A DNA stretch of 64,000 bases from Caulobacter flavus (lineage in GTDB: Bacteria; Pseudomonadota; Alphaproteobacteria; Caulobacterales; Caulobacteraceae). The translations under genes were made by a program, and so were the position numbers. Shown one piece after another: positions 1 through 10,029 of this stretch. Under the pieces are notes generated by a model. That model made no database searches. It was not told where the DNA came from and worked only from the letters and a program-made list of their open reading frames with translations. The stretch is from contig NZ_CP026100.1 of the NCBI RefSeq assembly GCF_003722335.1, positions 3,632,001 to 3,696,000 on the forward strand. The letters are read 5' to 3'. Each line of letters begins with the position of its first letter. Within the stretch, counting starts at the first letter, position 1.

Positions 1-1
1 C

Positions 2-958
2 GCCAGCGCCTATCGCCTGGGCATGGGTTATCGCCTGACCTCGAACCTCGCGGTCACCGCCAACCTCATGTACGACGACGTGCCCGGGCGCCGCGAAACC
101 TCGGCCCTGATCTCGCTGTCCTGGCAGTTCTCGAACAATTCGAGCCTGCGGGCCGAGTACGACGGTCGCGAGGACCGGACCCGGATCGCTTACCAGACGA
201 TCCACGGCCAGGGCGTGGGCTCCTACAACGCCTTCGCCGAGGTCTCGCGCTCGCCCGACGACTCCGCCTTCAACGGCAGCGTCAACTACATCGCCAACCG
301 GGCGGAGCTGGGCCTGTCGCACTTCCAGGCCTTCGACGGCCCGGACAACGGGCGCACCTCGCTGCGGGTCGGCACCTCGATCGGCTTCGCCGACGGCGCG
401 GTCTCCGTGGGCCGGCCGGTCTACGACAGCTTCGCCATCGTCAAGGGCCACAAGAGCCTGAAGGGCGCGGACGTCGTCGTGAACCCGACCCCGTTCGGCT
501 ACACCTCGAACACGGGCGAGTTGGGCACGGCGCTGGAAACCAACCTCGCCGCCTACGCCGAGCGCACCATCACCGTCGACGCGCCGAACGCGCCGGCCGG
601 CTACGACCTCGGCTCCGGCTCGTTCCGGGTGTTCCCGCCGTATCGCTCGGGCTATCGCCTGGAGGTCGGTTCGGATTACTCGATCACGGCCATCGGCCGG
701 CTGGTCGACGCCGACGGCGAGCCGCTGGCGCTGGTGTCGGGCCGCGCGGTCGAGGTCGCCCAGGGCGGCCCGGGCGCCGAGCCGATCACCATCTTCACCA
801 ATCGCGTTGGCCGGTTCGGCGCTTCGGGGCTGCGCCCCGGTCGCTGGCGGCTCGAAATGGGGACGACGCCCCCGACGGTCTACTATCTCGACGTCCCGGC
901 CAGCGCCGAGGGCTTCGTCAAGACCGGCGACCTCAAGCCCAGCGCGTCGGGAGGCTGA
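2..958 (+). CDS. Fimbrial outer-membrane usher, C-terminal part (partial)
   Basis: This is the 3' end of a chaperone-usher pathway usher; the reading frame is open from the left window edge, so the start is missing. Ushers are outer-membrane beta-barrels that accept chaperone-bound subunits and thread the growing fimbria outward. The visible 318 residues show alternating-residue barrel strands, then the segment 'VVVNPTPFGYTSN', a PPYRSGY stretch typical of the usher C-terminal region, and a final beta-sandwich with 'GRFGASGLRPGRWRLEM'. The stop is one base before the ATG of the spore-coat-U subunit gene, so the two are co-transcribed. By context it belongs to the CsuD-like class that works with SCPU-domain subunits. 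The family call is firm; the subclass is inferred from the neighbour. Confidence 0.85.
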   Translation, partial: ASAYRLGMGYRLTSNLAVTANLMYDDVPGRRETSALISLSWQFSNNSSLRAEYDGREDRTRIAYQTIHGQGVGSYNAFAEVSRSPDDSAFNGSVNYIANRAELGLSHFQAFDGPDNGRTSLRVGTSIGFADGAVSVGRPVYDSFAIVKGHKSLKGADVVVNPTPFGYTSNTGELGTALETNLAAYAERTITVDAPNAPAGYDLGSGSFRVFPPYRSGYRLEVGSDYSITAIGRLVDADGEPLALVSGRAVEVAQGGPGAEPITIFTNRVGRFGASGLRPGRWRLEMGTTPPTVYYLDVPASAEGFVKTGDLKPSASGG

Positions 959-959
959 C

Positions 960-1955
960 ATGAAACGCCGATCGCATTCCCTGCTCATCGGACTGGCCGC
1001 CGGCGTCGGCGGGGTCCTGCTGGTCTCGGGCGTGGCCCAGGCCCAGTGCGTGACCTTCGACCCCGTCGTGCTGTCGGGCACCTTCGATCCGTTCAATCCG
1101 ACCGGCACGACGGTGCAGACCCTGTCCATCACCGCGCGGCGTCCGCCGGCGGTGGGCGGCAAGAAGACGCAGGAGGTGAACTTCATCTATCTGCGCCGGC
1201 CCGACACGCCTTCGAGCCTGACGATCGTTCAGACCTCGACGGGCGGCCAGATCCTGGAAAACCCGCCAGGCCACGTGCTCGACCCCAACAACGTCAATCC
1301 CAACGAGGTCGAGCTGAACTTCGGCGGCGTGGGCCAGCCCGACGTGCAGACCTTTATGGTGACGATCACCGTGCCCAGCGGCGCCGACCTGCCGGCCGGG
1401 ACGACCGATCTGTTCCTGGACCAGAAATACTACTGCAAGCGCACCGGCGGCGCGGCCGACGAGCAGGGGGTGATCCCCAACTCGCTCGACATCCGCATCA
1501 ACGTGCTCAGCGCCCTGCAGGCCAGCTTCGTGGGTCCGGCGCTGGACTTCGGCGAGATCGGCGCTCTGGCGACGGCCTCGCTGCCGTCGACGCCCAACTC
1601 GGTCAAGCAGCGCACCGGCAACGTCCGGGTCGCCAGCTCGGGGCCGTATTCGGTGGCCCTGACCTCGGCCAACCAGTTCCGGATGACCTATGCGGGCGGC
1701 AACCTGGCCACGGCGAACCAGCGGATTCCCTATCAGCTGGACTTCCTGGGGCAGACCAAGACCACGGCCTCGCCGACCTTCAGCACCGTCACCTGCTCGC
1801 GCGCGGGCCTGTCGGGGCAGTACCTGGCGGTGACGCCGACCCTGCTGGAGGGCGGCGCGGGCAAGGTTCCGTCGCCCAACTACCAGGACATCCTGACGGT
1901 GACCGTCACGCCTCTGGCCGTGCCGACGGGCACGACGCCGGTCGCCTGCATGTAA
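960..1955 (+). CDS. Spore coat U (SCPU) domain fimbrial subunit
   Basis: A 331-residue exported protein, probably a subunit or tip adhesin of the fimbria assembled by the preceding usher. The ATG lies one base after the usher stop. A lysine/arginine start (MKRRSH), a hydrophobic segment and AQAQC give a signal peptide of about 27 residues, with the mature protein beginning near QC. Two consecutive beta-rich halves of about 150 residues, each with a few cysteines, fit the two-domain architecture of CsuE-like SCPU tip proteins. No transmembrane helix follows the signal. The gene is followed by a strong intrinsic terminator, so it ends the operon. Family assignment rests on the usher context and the cysteine/beta pattern; the adhesin role is inference. 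Confidence 0.7.
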   Translation: MKRRSHSLLIGLAAGVGGVLLVSGVAQAQCVTFDPVVLSGTFDPFNPTGTTVQTLSITARRPPAVGGKKTQEVNFIYLRRPDTPSSLTIVQTSTGGQILENPPGHVLDPNNVNPNEVELNFGGVGQPDVQTFMVTITVPSGADLPAGTTDLFLDQKYYCKRTGGAADEQGVIPNSLDIRINVLSALQASFVGPALDFGEIGALATASLPSTPNSVKQRTGNVRVASSGPYSVALTSANQFRMTYAGGNLATANQRIPYQLDFLGQTKTTASPTFSTVTCSRAGLSGQYLAVTPTLLEGGAGKVPSPNYQDILTVTVTPLAVPTGTTPVACM

Positions 1956-1972
1956 CCTCGGCCCAGCCTGAA

Positions 1973-2011
1973 AAAGCCCCGCCGGCGCGAGCCGACGGGG
2001 CTTTCTTTTTT
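1973..2011 (+). terminator. Intrinsic terminator ending the usher operon
   Basis: AAAGCCCCGCCGGC and GCCGACGGGGCTTT form a stem around a short GCGA loop, followed by CTTTTTTG. It lies 17 bases past the SCPU gene stop. The A-run on its left side could let it also serve the convergent minus-strand gene. Confidence 0.9.
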
Positions 2012-2048
2012 GCCGAGCGCCCGGGGGGAAGGGCGGGACAAAAACCGG

Positions 2049-2453
2049 TCAGAGGGCGGTGATGTTCACCGACAGGTCGCCGACCTGGCCGGCGTCGGCG
2101 CCGGGATCCAGGCGCAGGCTGTGGCTCTGCGAGGCCGCGGTGCTCGAGCGGCTGATCAGGGTGACGCCGGACGAGGACAGCTGGATCTTCTGGCCGTCGA
2201 CATAGACGGCGGCGTCGGTCAGGCCCTGGGCGTGCGTCAGGCGCACTTCGTAGCCCGAGGCGCTGTTGCAGAACTCGGTCATGCGGCCGAGGTCCGTCGC
2301 TTCGGCGCTCGAGGCGGTGGTGGCGTCCAGGTTGACGCGGCAGATGACCGGCACGTGCCCTTCGAGACGAAGCTCGTAGCTGGCCGGCGCGGCGGAAGCG
2401 GTAGTGGCGGCCAGAGCGGTGAAGGCGGCGGCCAGGATCATCGGAAAGCGCAT
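2049..2453 (-). CDS. Small secreted fimbria-associated protein
   Basis: A 134-residue protein with a clear signal peptide (MRFPMILAAAFTALAATTASA) and a beta-rich mature part holding two cysteines (VICRVNL and EFCNSAS), as in small pilin-like domains. The start at MRFPM is preferred over an upstream in-frame ATG (2489) because a TGGGG ribosome-binding site lies about 8 bases before it and the signal peptide then starts normally. It is convergent with the usher operon. The short paired-cysteine beta fold next to an usher suggests a secreted accessory or minor subunit, but I do not recognise the family with certainty. It could equally be an independent periplasmic protein. Confidence 0.6.
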   Translation of the reverse strand: MRFPMILAAAFTALAATTASAAPASYELRLEGHVPVICRVNLDATTASSAEATDLGRMTEFCNSASGYEVRLTHAQGLTDAAVYVDGQKIQLSSSGVTLISRSSTAASQSHSLRLDPGADAGQVGDLSVNITAL

Positions 2454-2940
2454 TGCAAACCCCAGGAGTGAGGATGATGGGAGGATCATCGCGAGGGAGG
2501 GTTAAGCAGAGCGCCCTAAAGCATGGTAAACGATTTGCATAGTAAGAATGACAGCATGTCGCACTCAAATATTGCATACATCGAATGTCTAACGAGATTT
2601 AAATAGTGCATTCTTACTATAAGTGCTCGCGGCCCTATTGAGGGCGCGATGTGGGTCGGAATGCTGGGTTGTTTTAAGGGGTGCGTCCGCGCTGGCGCGC
2701 GATCGACCGGCGCCGGGTCAGGACGAGGGGGTGCTGATGTCCTGACCCGGCGCTCGGCGGGCGGGGCGCGCCGCCGAGGATCGTCGATGGCGTTGCGGAC
2801 AGCCTCGGCGAGCCGGTCATTCGTCGCGGCGGTGACAAAACGGGGGGATTTGCCCTCGCGACCTGTAAATATTAACATATACAGATCGCGTCACAATAAC
2901 TCGCATTTACTAATGTCAAGAATAGTCGTCTTGCGACATG
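2454..2940. other. Intergenic region between two minus-strand genes
   Basis: About 490 bases without a convincing gene. The first 180 bases (about 2500-2640) are AT-rich for this genome and probably hold the promoter of the small secreted protein gene. The remainder holds a perfect 15-bp inverted repeat (listed separately). Two short overlapping reading frames here have shadow-like composition. Confidence 0.6.
2710..2753. repeat. Perfect 15-bp inverted repeat
   Basis: Arms GCGCCGGGTCAGGAC (2710-2724) and GTCCTGACCCGGCGC (2739-2753) flank a 14-base spacer. No T-run follows on either strand, so it is not a classical intrinsic terminator. It lies downstream of the LuxR-type gene and could be a 3' hairpin or a protein-binding palindrome. 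Confidence 0.75.
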
Positions 2941-3567
2941 TTATTCAAGGATGTCGGCGGAAGAAATAACCGAGACCAGTTCGGCCTGCCGGTGAACTCC
3001 AACCTTGACCATGGCCGACGCCATCTGCACGCGCAGGGTGTTGATGCTGACCTTGCGCTCGGCGGCGATCTCGGCCGGCTCGCGGCCCTGGGCCACGCGG
3101 GCGACGATCTCGGCCTCGGCCGGCGAGAAGTTGAACATCATCCGCGCGCGTTCGGCGATGTGCGGCGAGGCGCGGCCCACTTCCCGCACGGTGACCAGGG
3201 CGCAGCGGAACCCGCTGTCGTCGGTGCTGAAGGGCTCGATCAGGACGACCAGCGGCTTCTGGCTGCGCGAGCGATGGATCAGCATCGCGCCCGAGCGGCC
3301 CTGGCGCACGGCCGCGGCGATGCGGTTGTGCAGCGCCTCGGACTCGAAGCCGTTTTCCGCCGTCAGCAGGCCGCCCTTCTCCGAGAGGCCGTCGCCGTGG
3401 GCGACATAGCTCCAGGCCAGGTCGTTGGCGGCATATACGCAGCCCTCGCTGTCGGCGACGATGACGCCGAAGTTCACCAGGTTGAGGATCGCGTTGGCGA
3501 CGTGCGACTCGAACACGCCGCGCTCGACTTCCGAATCCACCACCTCGATCATCTTGATCAGTCCCAT
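2941..3567 (-). CDS. LuxR-family transcriptional regulator
   Basis: A 208-residue regulator. The last 65 residues form a LuxR/GerE helix-turn-helix (FSPAEAEIVARVAQGREPAEIAAERKV region, then TLRVQMASAMVKVGVHRQAEL), which binds DNA. The N-terminal 130 residues look like a PAS-type sensor fold (FGVIVADSEGCVYAAND), so an internal ligand or partner signal is likely. No receiver domain with a phosphorylatable aspartate is evident. It lies between a chaperone-usher operon and the Tad pilus operon and on the same strand as the latter, about 290 bases after cpaA. Control of one or both surface appendages is a reasonable guess from position only. Confidence 0.8.
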   Translation of the reverse strand: MGLIKMIEVVDSEVERGVFESHVANAILNLVNFGVIVADSEGCVYAANDLAWSYVAHGDGLSEKGGLLTAENGFESEALHNRIAAAVRQGRSGAMLIHRSRSQKPLVVLIEPFSTDDSGFRCALVTVREVGRASPHIAERARMMFNFSPAEAEIVARVAQGREPAEIAAERKVSINTLRVQMASAMVKVGVHRQAELVSVISSADILE

Positions 3568-3857
3568 GTGCGACGCCCCGTGAGGATCGCCGCCGGTGCA
3601 GGATGAAAGTTCAGGTCCGTACTCGCGATGAAACTCTCGATTGCATGCTGTCGCGATTGAAAACCGTATTGCTTTATTCTGCCCGCCGACGGCTGGTTTA
3701 CTGATTGGATATTATTTCCAGCGGGCCTGCATACCCTCCATTGGGTAGTCGAAATGACTAAAGAACGCCGACAACGCTATCAAATCTGCGCGAAAAACGT
3801 GGTTTTCTCCTGCCAGGAGATAATCGCGCAAATACAGGAAAAAGCCTTTTCTTGCTT
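3568..3857. other. AT-richer intergenic region upstream of the LuxR-type gene
   Basis: 290 bases between the LuxR-type gene and cpaA, both on the minus strand. It is visibly less GC-rich than its neighbours and must contain the regulator's promoter. I see no strong terminator hairpin after cpaA and no convincing small gene. Confidence 0.5.
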
Positions 3858-4364
3858 TCAAAGTTGTAAGTGTGTCAGGCGTTGGCTGATCGCCAGCATT
3901 CCCGTAGTCGTGCCGACGTGCAGCGCGCCGGCCGCGATCGCCACCCCGTAAGGGATGCCCGCGCGGGTGCGGATCCAGCCGCCGAAGGCGCCGGCGTAGG
4001 GGCGGGCGGCCAAGGCCACCAGCGCCAGGGCGCCGCCGGCGATGGCCATGGCCACCAGCAGCAGCAGAAGGTTCTCCATGCCCGCGAAAAGGGCCGCGAC
4101 GGCCAGCAGCTTGACGTCGCCCGCGCCGATCAGCCGCCGGGCGAACATCGGCACGCCGGCCAGCATCACCACGCCGAAGGCGCAAAAGCTCGACAGCCAG
4201 TTGGGCGTCGACCAGGTCATCAGCTGCGACAGCAGGAACAGCACCGCCAGCGCCGCCACCGTCCAGTTGGGGATCTTTCGGGTCCAGACGTCCCAACCGG
4301 CGGCGATCACAAAAAGCATGGCATAGGCGACCGAACCAGCCAGGCGAACGAAGTCGATTTCCAT
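3858..4364 (-). CDS. cpaA: CpaA/TadV-type prepilin peptidase
   Basis: A 168-residue inner-membrane aspartyl protease of the A24 family that cleaves the leader of Flp-type prepilin. The two catalytic aspartates are visible: D25 in 'GWDVWTRKIPN' and D83 in the signature 'GAGDVKLL'. Five to six hydrophobic segments span the protein, and the C-terminal IPYGVAIAAG helix is typical. It lacks the N-methylating domain found in larger type IV prepilin peptidases, as usual for TadV/CpaA. It is the last gene of the minus-strand pilus operon, 20 bases after tadD. Its likely substrate is the pilin encoded at 14755-14937. Confidence 0.92.
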   Translation of the reverse strand: MEIDFVRLAGSVAYAMLFVIAAGWDVWTRKIPNWTVAALAVLFLLSQLMTWSTPNWLSSFCAFGVVMLAGVPMFARRLIGAGDVKLLAVAALFAGMENLLLLLVAMAIAGGALALVALAARPYAGAFGGWIRTRAGIPYGVAIAAGALHVGTTTGMLAISQRLTHLQL

Positions 4365-4384
4365 CGGACGATCTCCAGGCGGCC

Positions 4385-4900
4385 TTACGAGCCGCCGCCG
4401 GGCAGGGGGGCGACCTCGGCGGGCGGGCCGCCGGCCAGGGGCGGTTGCGGTTGGGCGACGGCCTGCAGCACGCCCGCCGGCGGTTCACGGCCCTGCAGGC
4501 GGGCCGAATAGGCCATGTTGCTCAGCACGATGCGCGACCCGGGATTGGCTTGCAGCGCCCGGGCGTAGTAGCGCTCGCTGAGATCGAAGCGGCCCAGCTT
4601 GTCGTAGACCACGCCCTGGGCGTTCAGCACCCTGGCGTCGGCGGGCGCGCGGCTCGCGGCCAGCTGCAGCAGCTCGATCGCCAGGGCGTAGTCGCGGGCC
4701 TTGATCGCCTCTGCCGCGCGCCCGTAGAGCCGGTCGACGGCCGCGGCGGGGTCGGGCGGCGGCAAGGCGGCCAGGGCCCGGATCTCGGTCTGCGCCGGGC
4801 GGGGGCCGGTCAGGGCGCTGGCCAGCTGCTTGAGGGTGGCGCAGCCCGACAGTGGAACGAGCAGCGCGCAGGCGGCGCAAGCGACGAGGAGACTACGCAT
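4385..4900 (-). CDS. tadD: TadD-like TPR lipoprotein
   Basis: A 171-residue lipoprotein of the Tad pilus machine. The lipobox LSGC ends a short signal peptide, with the modified cysteine at residue 20. Residues about 55-130 contain tandem TPR-like helices (AIKARDYALAIELLQLAASRAP, then VLNAQGVVYDKLGRFDLSERYYARAL), and the tail is rich in proline and alanine. TadD lipoproteins help the secretin reach and multimerise in the outer membrane. The start lies 2 bases after the tadC stop, so translation is probably coupled. Confidence 0.85.
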   Translation of the reverse strand: MRSLLVACAACALLVPLSGCATLKQLASALTGPRPAQTEIRALAALPPPDPAAAVDRLYGRAAEAIKARDYALAIELLQLAASRAPADARVLNAQGVVYDKLGRFDLSERYYARALQANPGSRIVLSNMAYSARLQGREPPAGVLQAVAQPQPPLAGGPPAEVAPLPGGGS

Positions 4901-4902
4901 CT

Positions 4903-5862
4903 CTAGTGCCTCTTCATGGCGGGCATGAGGTTGTGGACGACGTCGAGGCCGGCCGGCAGCAGCAGGGCGGTGATGATCACCGGCAGGATGCAGGCCACGA
5001 GCGGGATGGTGAGCAGCACGGGGATCCGCATGGCCTTCTCCTCGCCCCGCAGGAACCGCCGCTCGCGCAGCTCGCCGGAGTAGGAGCGCAGGGTCTGGGT
5101 GATGCTGGCGCCCAGGCTGTCGGTCTGGATCATCAGGGCGGCGAAGGCGCGCAGCGCGTCGACATTGACCCGGTCGGCCATCCGCCGAAGGGCGTCGGCG
5201 CGGCTGCGGCCGGCCCGCAGCTCCTGCGAGACCTGGCTGAACTCGCGCGAGATCTCAGGGTGCGAGGGCTTGATCTCCTGGCTGACGCGGATGAAGGCCG
5301 CGTCCACGCCCAGGCCCGCCTCGACGCAGACCACCATCAGGTCCAGCGCGTCGGGGAACTGGTTCTCCAGGCGCTCGCGGCGGCCTGAGGCCTTGAGGTC
5401 GACGAAGATGGCCGGGATCACCAGGCCCAGCCCGCACAGCAGCAGCGCGCCGGCGATCAGCGGCAGCCCGACCACGGGCTTGGCCGAGAACTTCTGGGCC
5501 AGCAGCAGGATGATCGGCAGGCCGACGGCGCTCAGCACCCGCACCAGGAAGTAGCCGGGCACGGCGGCCGGACCTTCGAAGCCGGCTTCGGCCAGGGTCC
5601 TGGCCAGACCCGTGCGCTTCTCGGGCGTCTCGGCGCCGGGCGCGCGGGCCTGCAGCCAGCTCATCAGCGGCGTCTTGGGCTTGGAGTCCTTGAGCAGCCC
5701 CCCGGCGGGACCGCTGGCCAGGGCCGCGCCGCCGGCCGCCCGCTCGCGCATGCGGCGCTTGAGCGAGGCCCCGGCGTCGACCTGGCGGAAGACCAGCAGG
5801 GCCATCGCGCCCACGGCCAGGAAGACGGCGACTTGCAGTCCGACGGAAACGAAAAGGTCCAT
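4903..5862 (-). CDS. tadC: Tad pilus platform protein TadC/CpaH
   Basis: A 319-residue inner-membrane protein of the type II secretion F family. It has an N-terminal transmembrane helix, a cytoplasmic four-helix domain with the conserved 'FPDALDLMVVCVEAGLGVDAAF' region, a second helical block (LRAFAALMIQTDSLGASITQTLRSYS), and two C-terminal membrane helices. Together with TadB it forms the platform on which the CpaF ATPase drives pilin assembly. Nine bases separate it from tadB and two from tadD, all on the minus strand. Confidence 0.92.
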   Translation of the reverse strand: MDLFVSVGLQVAVFLAVGAMALLVFRQVDAGASLKRRMRERAAGGAALASGPAGGLLKDSKPKTPLMSWLQARAPGAETPEKRTGLARTLAEAGFEGPAAVPGYFLVRVLSAVGLPIILLLAQKFSAKPVVGLPLIAGALLLCGLGLVIPAIFVDLKASGRRERLENQFPDALDLMVVCVEAGLGVDAAFIRVSQEIKPSHPEISREFSQVSQELRAGRSRADALRRMADRVNVDALRAFAALMIQTDSLGASITQTLRSYSGELRERRFLRGEEKAMRIPVLLTIPLVACILPVIITALLLPAGLDVVHNLMPAMKRH

Positions 5863-5871
5863 GGCGAGGCC

Positions 5872-6867
5872 TCAATACTTGAAGGTGACGATCCGTCGGA
5901 TCATCAGCTGGCCGACGAGGTAGAGCGCCACCACGCCGGCCACGACGGGCCAGAAGGCGGGGTCGGAGAACTTGGTGGTGTAGAATTCCGGCCGGAAGAC
6001 GCTGACCACGCCGACGCAGAACAGCGGCAGCAGGCTGAGGATCAGCGCCGACATCCGGCCTTCGCTCGACAGCGCGCGGATGCGCTTGGCCAGCGAGGCG
6101 CGGCCGCGGATGACGGTGGCCAGGCCCGCGAGGATCTCGGCCAGGTTGCCGCCGGTCTCACTCTGGATGGCGATGCTGACCGCAAAGAAGGCGACGTCCG
6201 GCGATCCGGTGCGACGCGAAAGATTGGCCAGGGCGTCGCGGAACTCCACGCCGTAGGTGGTCTCGTCCAGCACTAGACCGAACTCGGTGCCGATGGGGTC
6301 GGGCATCTCCTGGGTGACCAGGCCGACGGCCGAGATCACCGGATGGCCGGCTCGCAGGGCGCGGATCATGACGTCCAGGGCCAGCGGCAGCTGCTCCTCG
6401 AGCTTGGCCAGGCGCGCGGCATGGCGCTGGACGATCCACATCGCGGTCACCGCGCCGCTGATGGCCGCCGCGCCCACGGCGGTGACCAGCACCTGCGAGA
6501 ACGGCGTCTCCACCGGCTGGCCGCGCAGGAAGACCAGCGCCAGCAGCCACAGCCCGGCCGCCGCCGCGGCCACGACGCCGAGCACCTGCAGCGGTCCGGC
6601 GGTGATCCCCGCCTGGCGCAGGTACAGCGCGGCGCGGCCGTGCAGGGCGCCGTAGGGCGTGCGGTCGATCCAGCTGCCGCGCGGGTCGCGCACCAGCGAC
6701 TCGTAGACCTTTTCCTGGCTCATGCCGCCGGCCATCAGGGTCAGGCGGCGATTGACCCGCTGGGTCTGCTCCCGAGCCGAGAGCATCAGGCCGAAGATGG
6801 TCTGGCCGGCCAGCACGGCGGCTACGAAGGCCAGCACCAGGACGATGGGAAAGAGCAGGCCCTGCAT
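5872..6867 (-). CDS. tadB: Tad pilus platform protein TadB/CpaG
   Basis: A 331-residue inner-membrane F-family protein, partner of TadC in the pilus platform. I placed the start at MQGLLFP, four bases after the cpaF stop; upstream in-frame codons lie inside cpaF and give arginine-rich, non-protein-like residues. Features are an N-terminal membrane helix, a cytoplasmic segment, two central helices (VLGVVAAAAAGLWLLALVFL and a following one), the conserved 'LPLALDVMIRALRAGHPVISA' helical domain, and C-terminal membrane helices (LILSLLPLFCVGVVSV and ending VALYLVGQLMI). Confidence 0.92.
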   Translation of the reverse strand: MQGLLFPIVLVLAFVAAVLAGQTIFGLMLSAREQTQRVNRRLTLMAGGMSQEKVYESLVRDPRGSWIDRTPYGALHGRAALYLRQAGITAGPLQVLGVVAAAAAGLWLLALVFLRGQPVETPFSQVLVTAVGAAAISGAVTAMWIVQRHAARLAKLEEQLPLALDVMIRALRAGHPVISAVGLVTQEMPDPIGTEFGLVLDETTYGVEFRDALANLSRRTGSPDVAFFAVSIAIQSETGGNLAEILAGLATVIRGRASLAKRIRALSSEGRMSALILSLLPLFCVGVVSVFRPEFYTTKFSDPAFWPVVAGVVALYLVGQLMIRRIVTFKY

Positions 6868-6871
6868 GGCG

Positions 6872-8218
<1,347 letters not shown>

Positions 8219-8221
8219 GGC

Positions 8222-9436
8222 TTATCTCCCGACCTGGGCGAGGGCGACGGGCTGGGCCGGGACCAGGGTGTCGGCGAGGCGGCCGATCGCGGCCTCCAGC
8301 TTGCTGCCTCGGCGCACGGCGCTCAGGGCCAGGCCCTGGTTGATCGCCTGATGCATCAGCTTGCGGTCTTCGGGGACCACCAGGTCGAAGGGGCGGCCGA
8401 TGGCCTGCTCGGCCGCCTTCAGCGACAGGCCGCTGGCGCCGTCGGGCTCGACCTGGTTGCAGACCAGTGTCACCGGAACGTCGTCCAGCCGCTGGGCGGT
8501 CAGCATGTGCAGCTGCCGGCGGGCTAGGTGCACGTGCGGCACCGACAGGTGGGTCACCAGCACGATCCGCTGCGACTGGCGCAGCAGGCGATTGGTCCAG
8601 GCGGTCCAGACCGTGGGCAGGTCGACCAGGGTGGTCTCGAAGTCGCGGCGCAGGGCGGCCATCAGGCCGTCGACGACGGTGGGGCTCAGGGCCTCGACCG
8701 GCATCATCTCCTGCGGGGCGCCCAGCACGGCCACGCCGCTGCGATGGCAGGGCAGGGACGAGGCGAAGGGCATCTCCTCCACCGCGCCGCCAGCCGCCAG
8801 GACCTGGCTCACCGTCACCGCGTCGCCGACGTCGAGATAGAGCGCGGCCGCGCCCATCTGCACGTCCAGGTCGGCCAGGCAGACCCCGGCGGGACCGGTG
8901 CGCCCGGCCAGCATCACCGCCGTCTGGGCGGCCAGGGACGTGGCGCCGACGCCGCCGCCGGCCTTCAGCATGCTGATGATCTCGCCGCTGCGTTTGTGCG
9001 CCCGCCCGGTGTCCAGCCGGCAGAAGATCCGCTCCAGGGCGATCGCCAGGGTGGTGTCGCTGACCGGCGCCGGCAGCACGTCGGCCGCGCCCTGATGCAG
9101 CAGGCGGCGCGTGGCCTCGATGTCGGCGCCGCGCATGGCCACCAGCACCTCGAACCGCCCGGCGGCCGCGGCGATCCTGCCGCCCATCCGCTCGACCTCT
9201 GCCGGGTCCGCGCCGTCCAGGCCGACGATCAGCAGGTCGAAGGCGTGGGCGGCCCGTTCGGGCCAGGCGCAGTCCAGCAGCCGGAAGGTCACGGCCGGGA
9301 ACATCGCCGACAGCATCGCCACCGGCGGATCCGCGCCCAGGCCCACGCCGCACAGGCCCACGCGCCAGGCCGTCGGACGATGGGGTTGGGGCGGCGGCGC
9401 GGTCGTCTTGGGGCGGCCGAAATGGAGCAGGCTCAT
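8222..9436 (-). CDS. cpaE: Pilus localisation ATPase CpaE (MinD/ParA-like)
   Basis: A 404-residue protein with an N-terminal receiver-like domain (to about residue 140) and a C-terminal MinD/ParA-like ATPase domain. In Caulobacter CpaE places the pilus machinery at one pole. The phosphate loop reads 'KAGGGVGATS': the first (signature) lysine of the deviant Walker A motif is kept, but alanine stands where most ParA proteins have the second lysine. As far as I recall, CpaE proteins often show this variation. The start ATG overlaps the stop of the preceding TadE-like gene (ATGA). The C-terminal part includes a switch-like 'TLVDLPTVWTAWTN' and ends near the cpaF start. Confidence 0.88.
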   Translation of the reverse strand: MSLLHFGRPKTTAPPPQPHRPTAWRVGLCGVGLGADPPVAMLSAMFPAVTFRLLDCAWPERAAHAFDLLIVGLDGADPAEVERMGGRIAAAAGRFEVLVAMRGADIEATRRLLHQGAADVLPAPVSDTTLAIALERIFCRLDTGRAHKRSGEIISMLKAGGGVGATSLAAQTAVMLAGRTGPAGVCLADLDVQMGAAALYLDVGDAVTVSQVLAAGGAVEEMPFASSLPCHRSGVAVLGAPQEMMPVEALSPTVVDGLMAALRRDFETTLVDLPTVWTAWTNRLLRQSQRIVLVTHLSVPHVHLARRQLHMLTAQRLDDVPVTLVCNQVEPDGASGLSLKAAEQAIGRPFDLVVPEDRKLMHQAINQGLALSAVRRGSKLEAAIGRLADTLVPAQPVALAQVGR

Positions 9437-10029
9437 GACAGGCTCTCTCCGCTGAGTGTCGACGTCATGGTGGGCAGGTTGAAGGGCGCGACGCCGAAGA
9501 TCTGCAGCGCGACGCTTTGGAAGGTGAGGTTGGCGACGCTGACGCTGACCAACGGCTCCATGTCCGGAGCGTAGGGGTTGCCCACCTTGCCGATGCCGAC
9601 ATGGCGATAGGCGATGGTCACGTCGGCGGCCGTGATGTCGGGCTGGTAGGCCTGCATCTTGTTCAGCACGGCCGTGAAGGTGGTGTTGTCGAAGCCCGGC
9701 GAGCCGCCGCTGCCTTGCGTCTGGGTGCAGGTCGAGTTCGAGCCGGTGCAGCTGAAGGCCATGTCGGGGACGGAGCCGCCCCCGGGGATGCCTTGGCTGA
9801 TGCCGTCGTAGCTGGCCATGTAGCTGGAGACGATGGGGCTGACGACGGCCAGGCGCGCGCCCTCGCGGGTGGCGGTCTTGGCGGTGTTGATGGTCCAGCC
9901 CAGCCGGCCCATGTCGATCACCGCCAGCAGCATGACGATGAAGGCGAAGCACACCAGGCCGAACTCGGTCGCCGTGGCGGCGCTTTCGTCGCGGGCCAGC
10001 CGCGCCAGAAGGGAAGGGCGCCGGGTCAT
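9433..10029 (-). CDS. TadE-like minor pseudopilin (second copy)
   Basis: A 198-residue TadE/TadG-family protein. The N-terminus has the characteristic short basic leader and hydrophobic helix 'ESAATATEFGLVCFAFIVML', resembling a prepilin with a glutamate early in the helix, so processing by CpaA is plausible. The remainder is a beta-rich extracytoplasmic domain with two cysteines (SCTGS and STCTQ). The start ATG overlaps the stop of the preceding tadE (ATGA-type overlap), and its own stop overlaps the cpaE start. It is a probable minor component of the Flp pilus. Confidence 0.85.
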   Translation of the reverse strand: MTRRPSLLARLARDESAATATEFGLVCFAFIVMLLAVIDMGRLGWTINTAKTATREGARLAVVSPIVSSYMASYDGISQGIPGGGSVPDMAFSCTGSNSTCTQTQGSGGSPGFDNTTFTAVLNKMQAYQPDITAADVTIAYRHVGIGKVGNPYAPDMEPLVSVSVANLTFQSVALQIFGVAPFNLPTMTSTLSGESLS

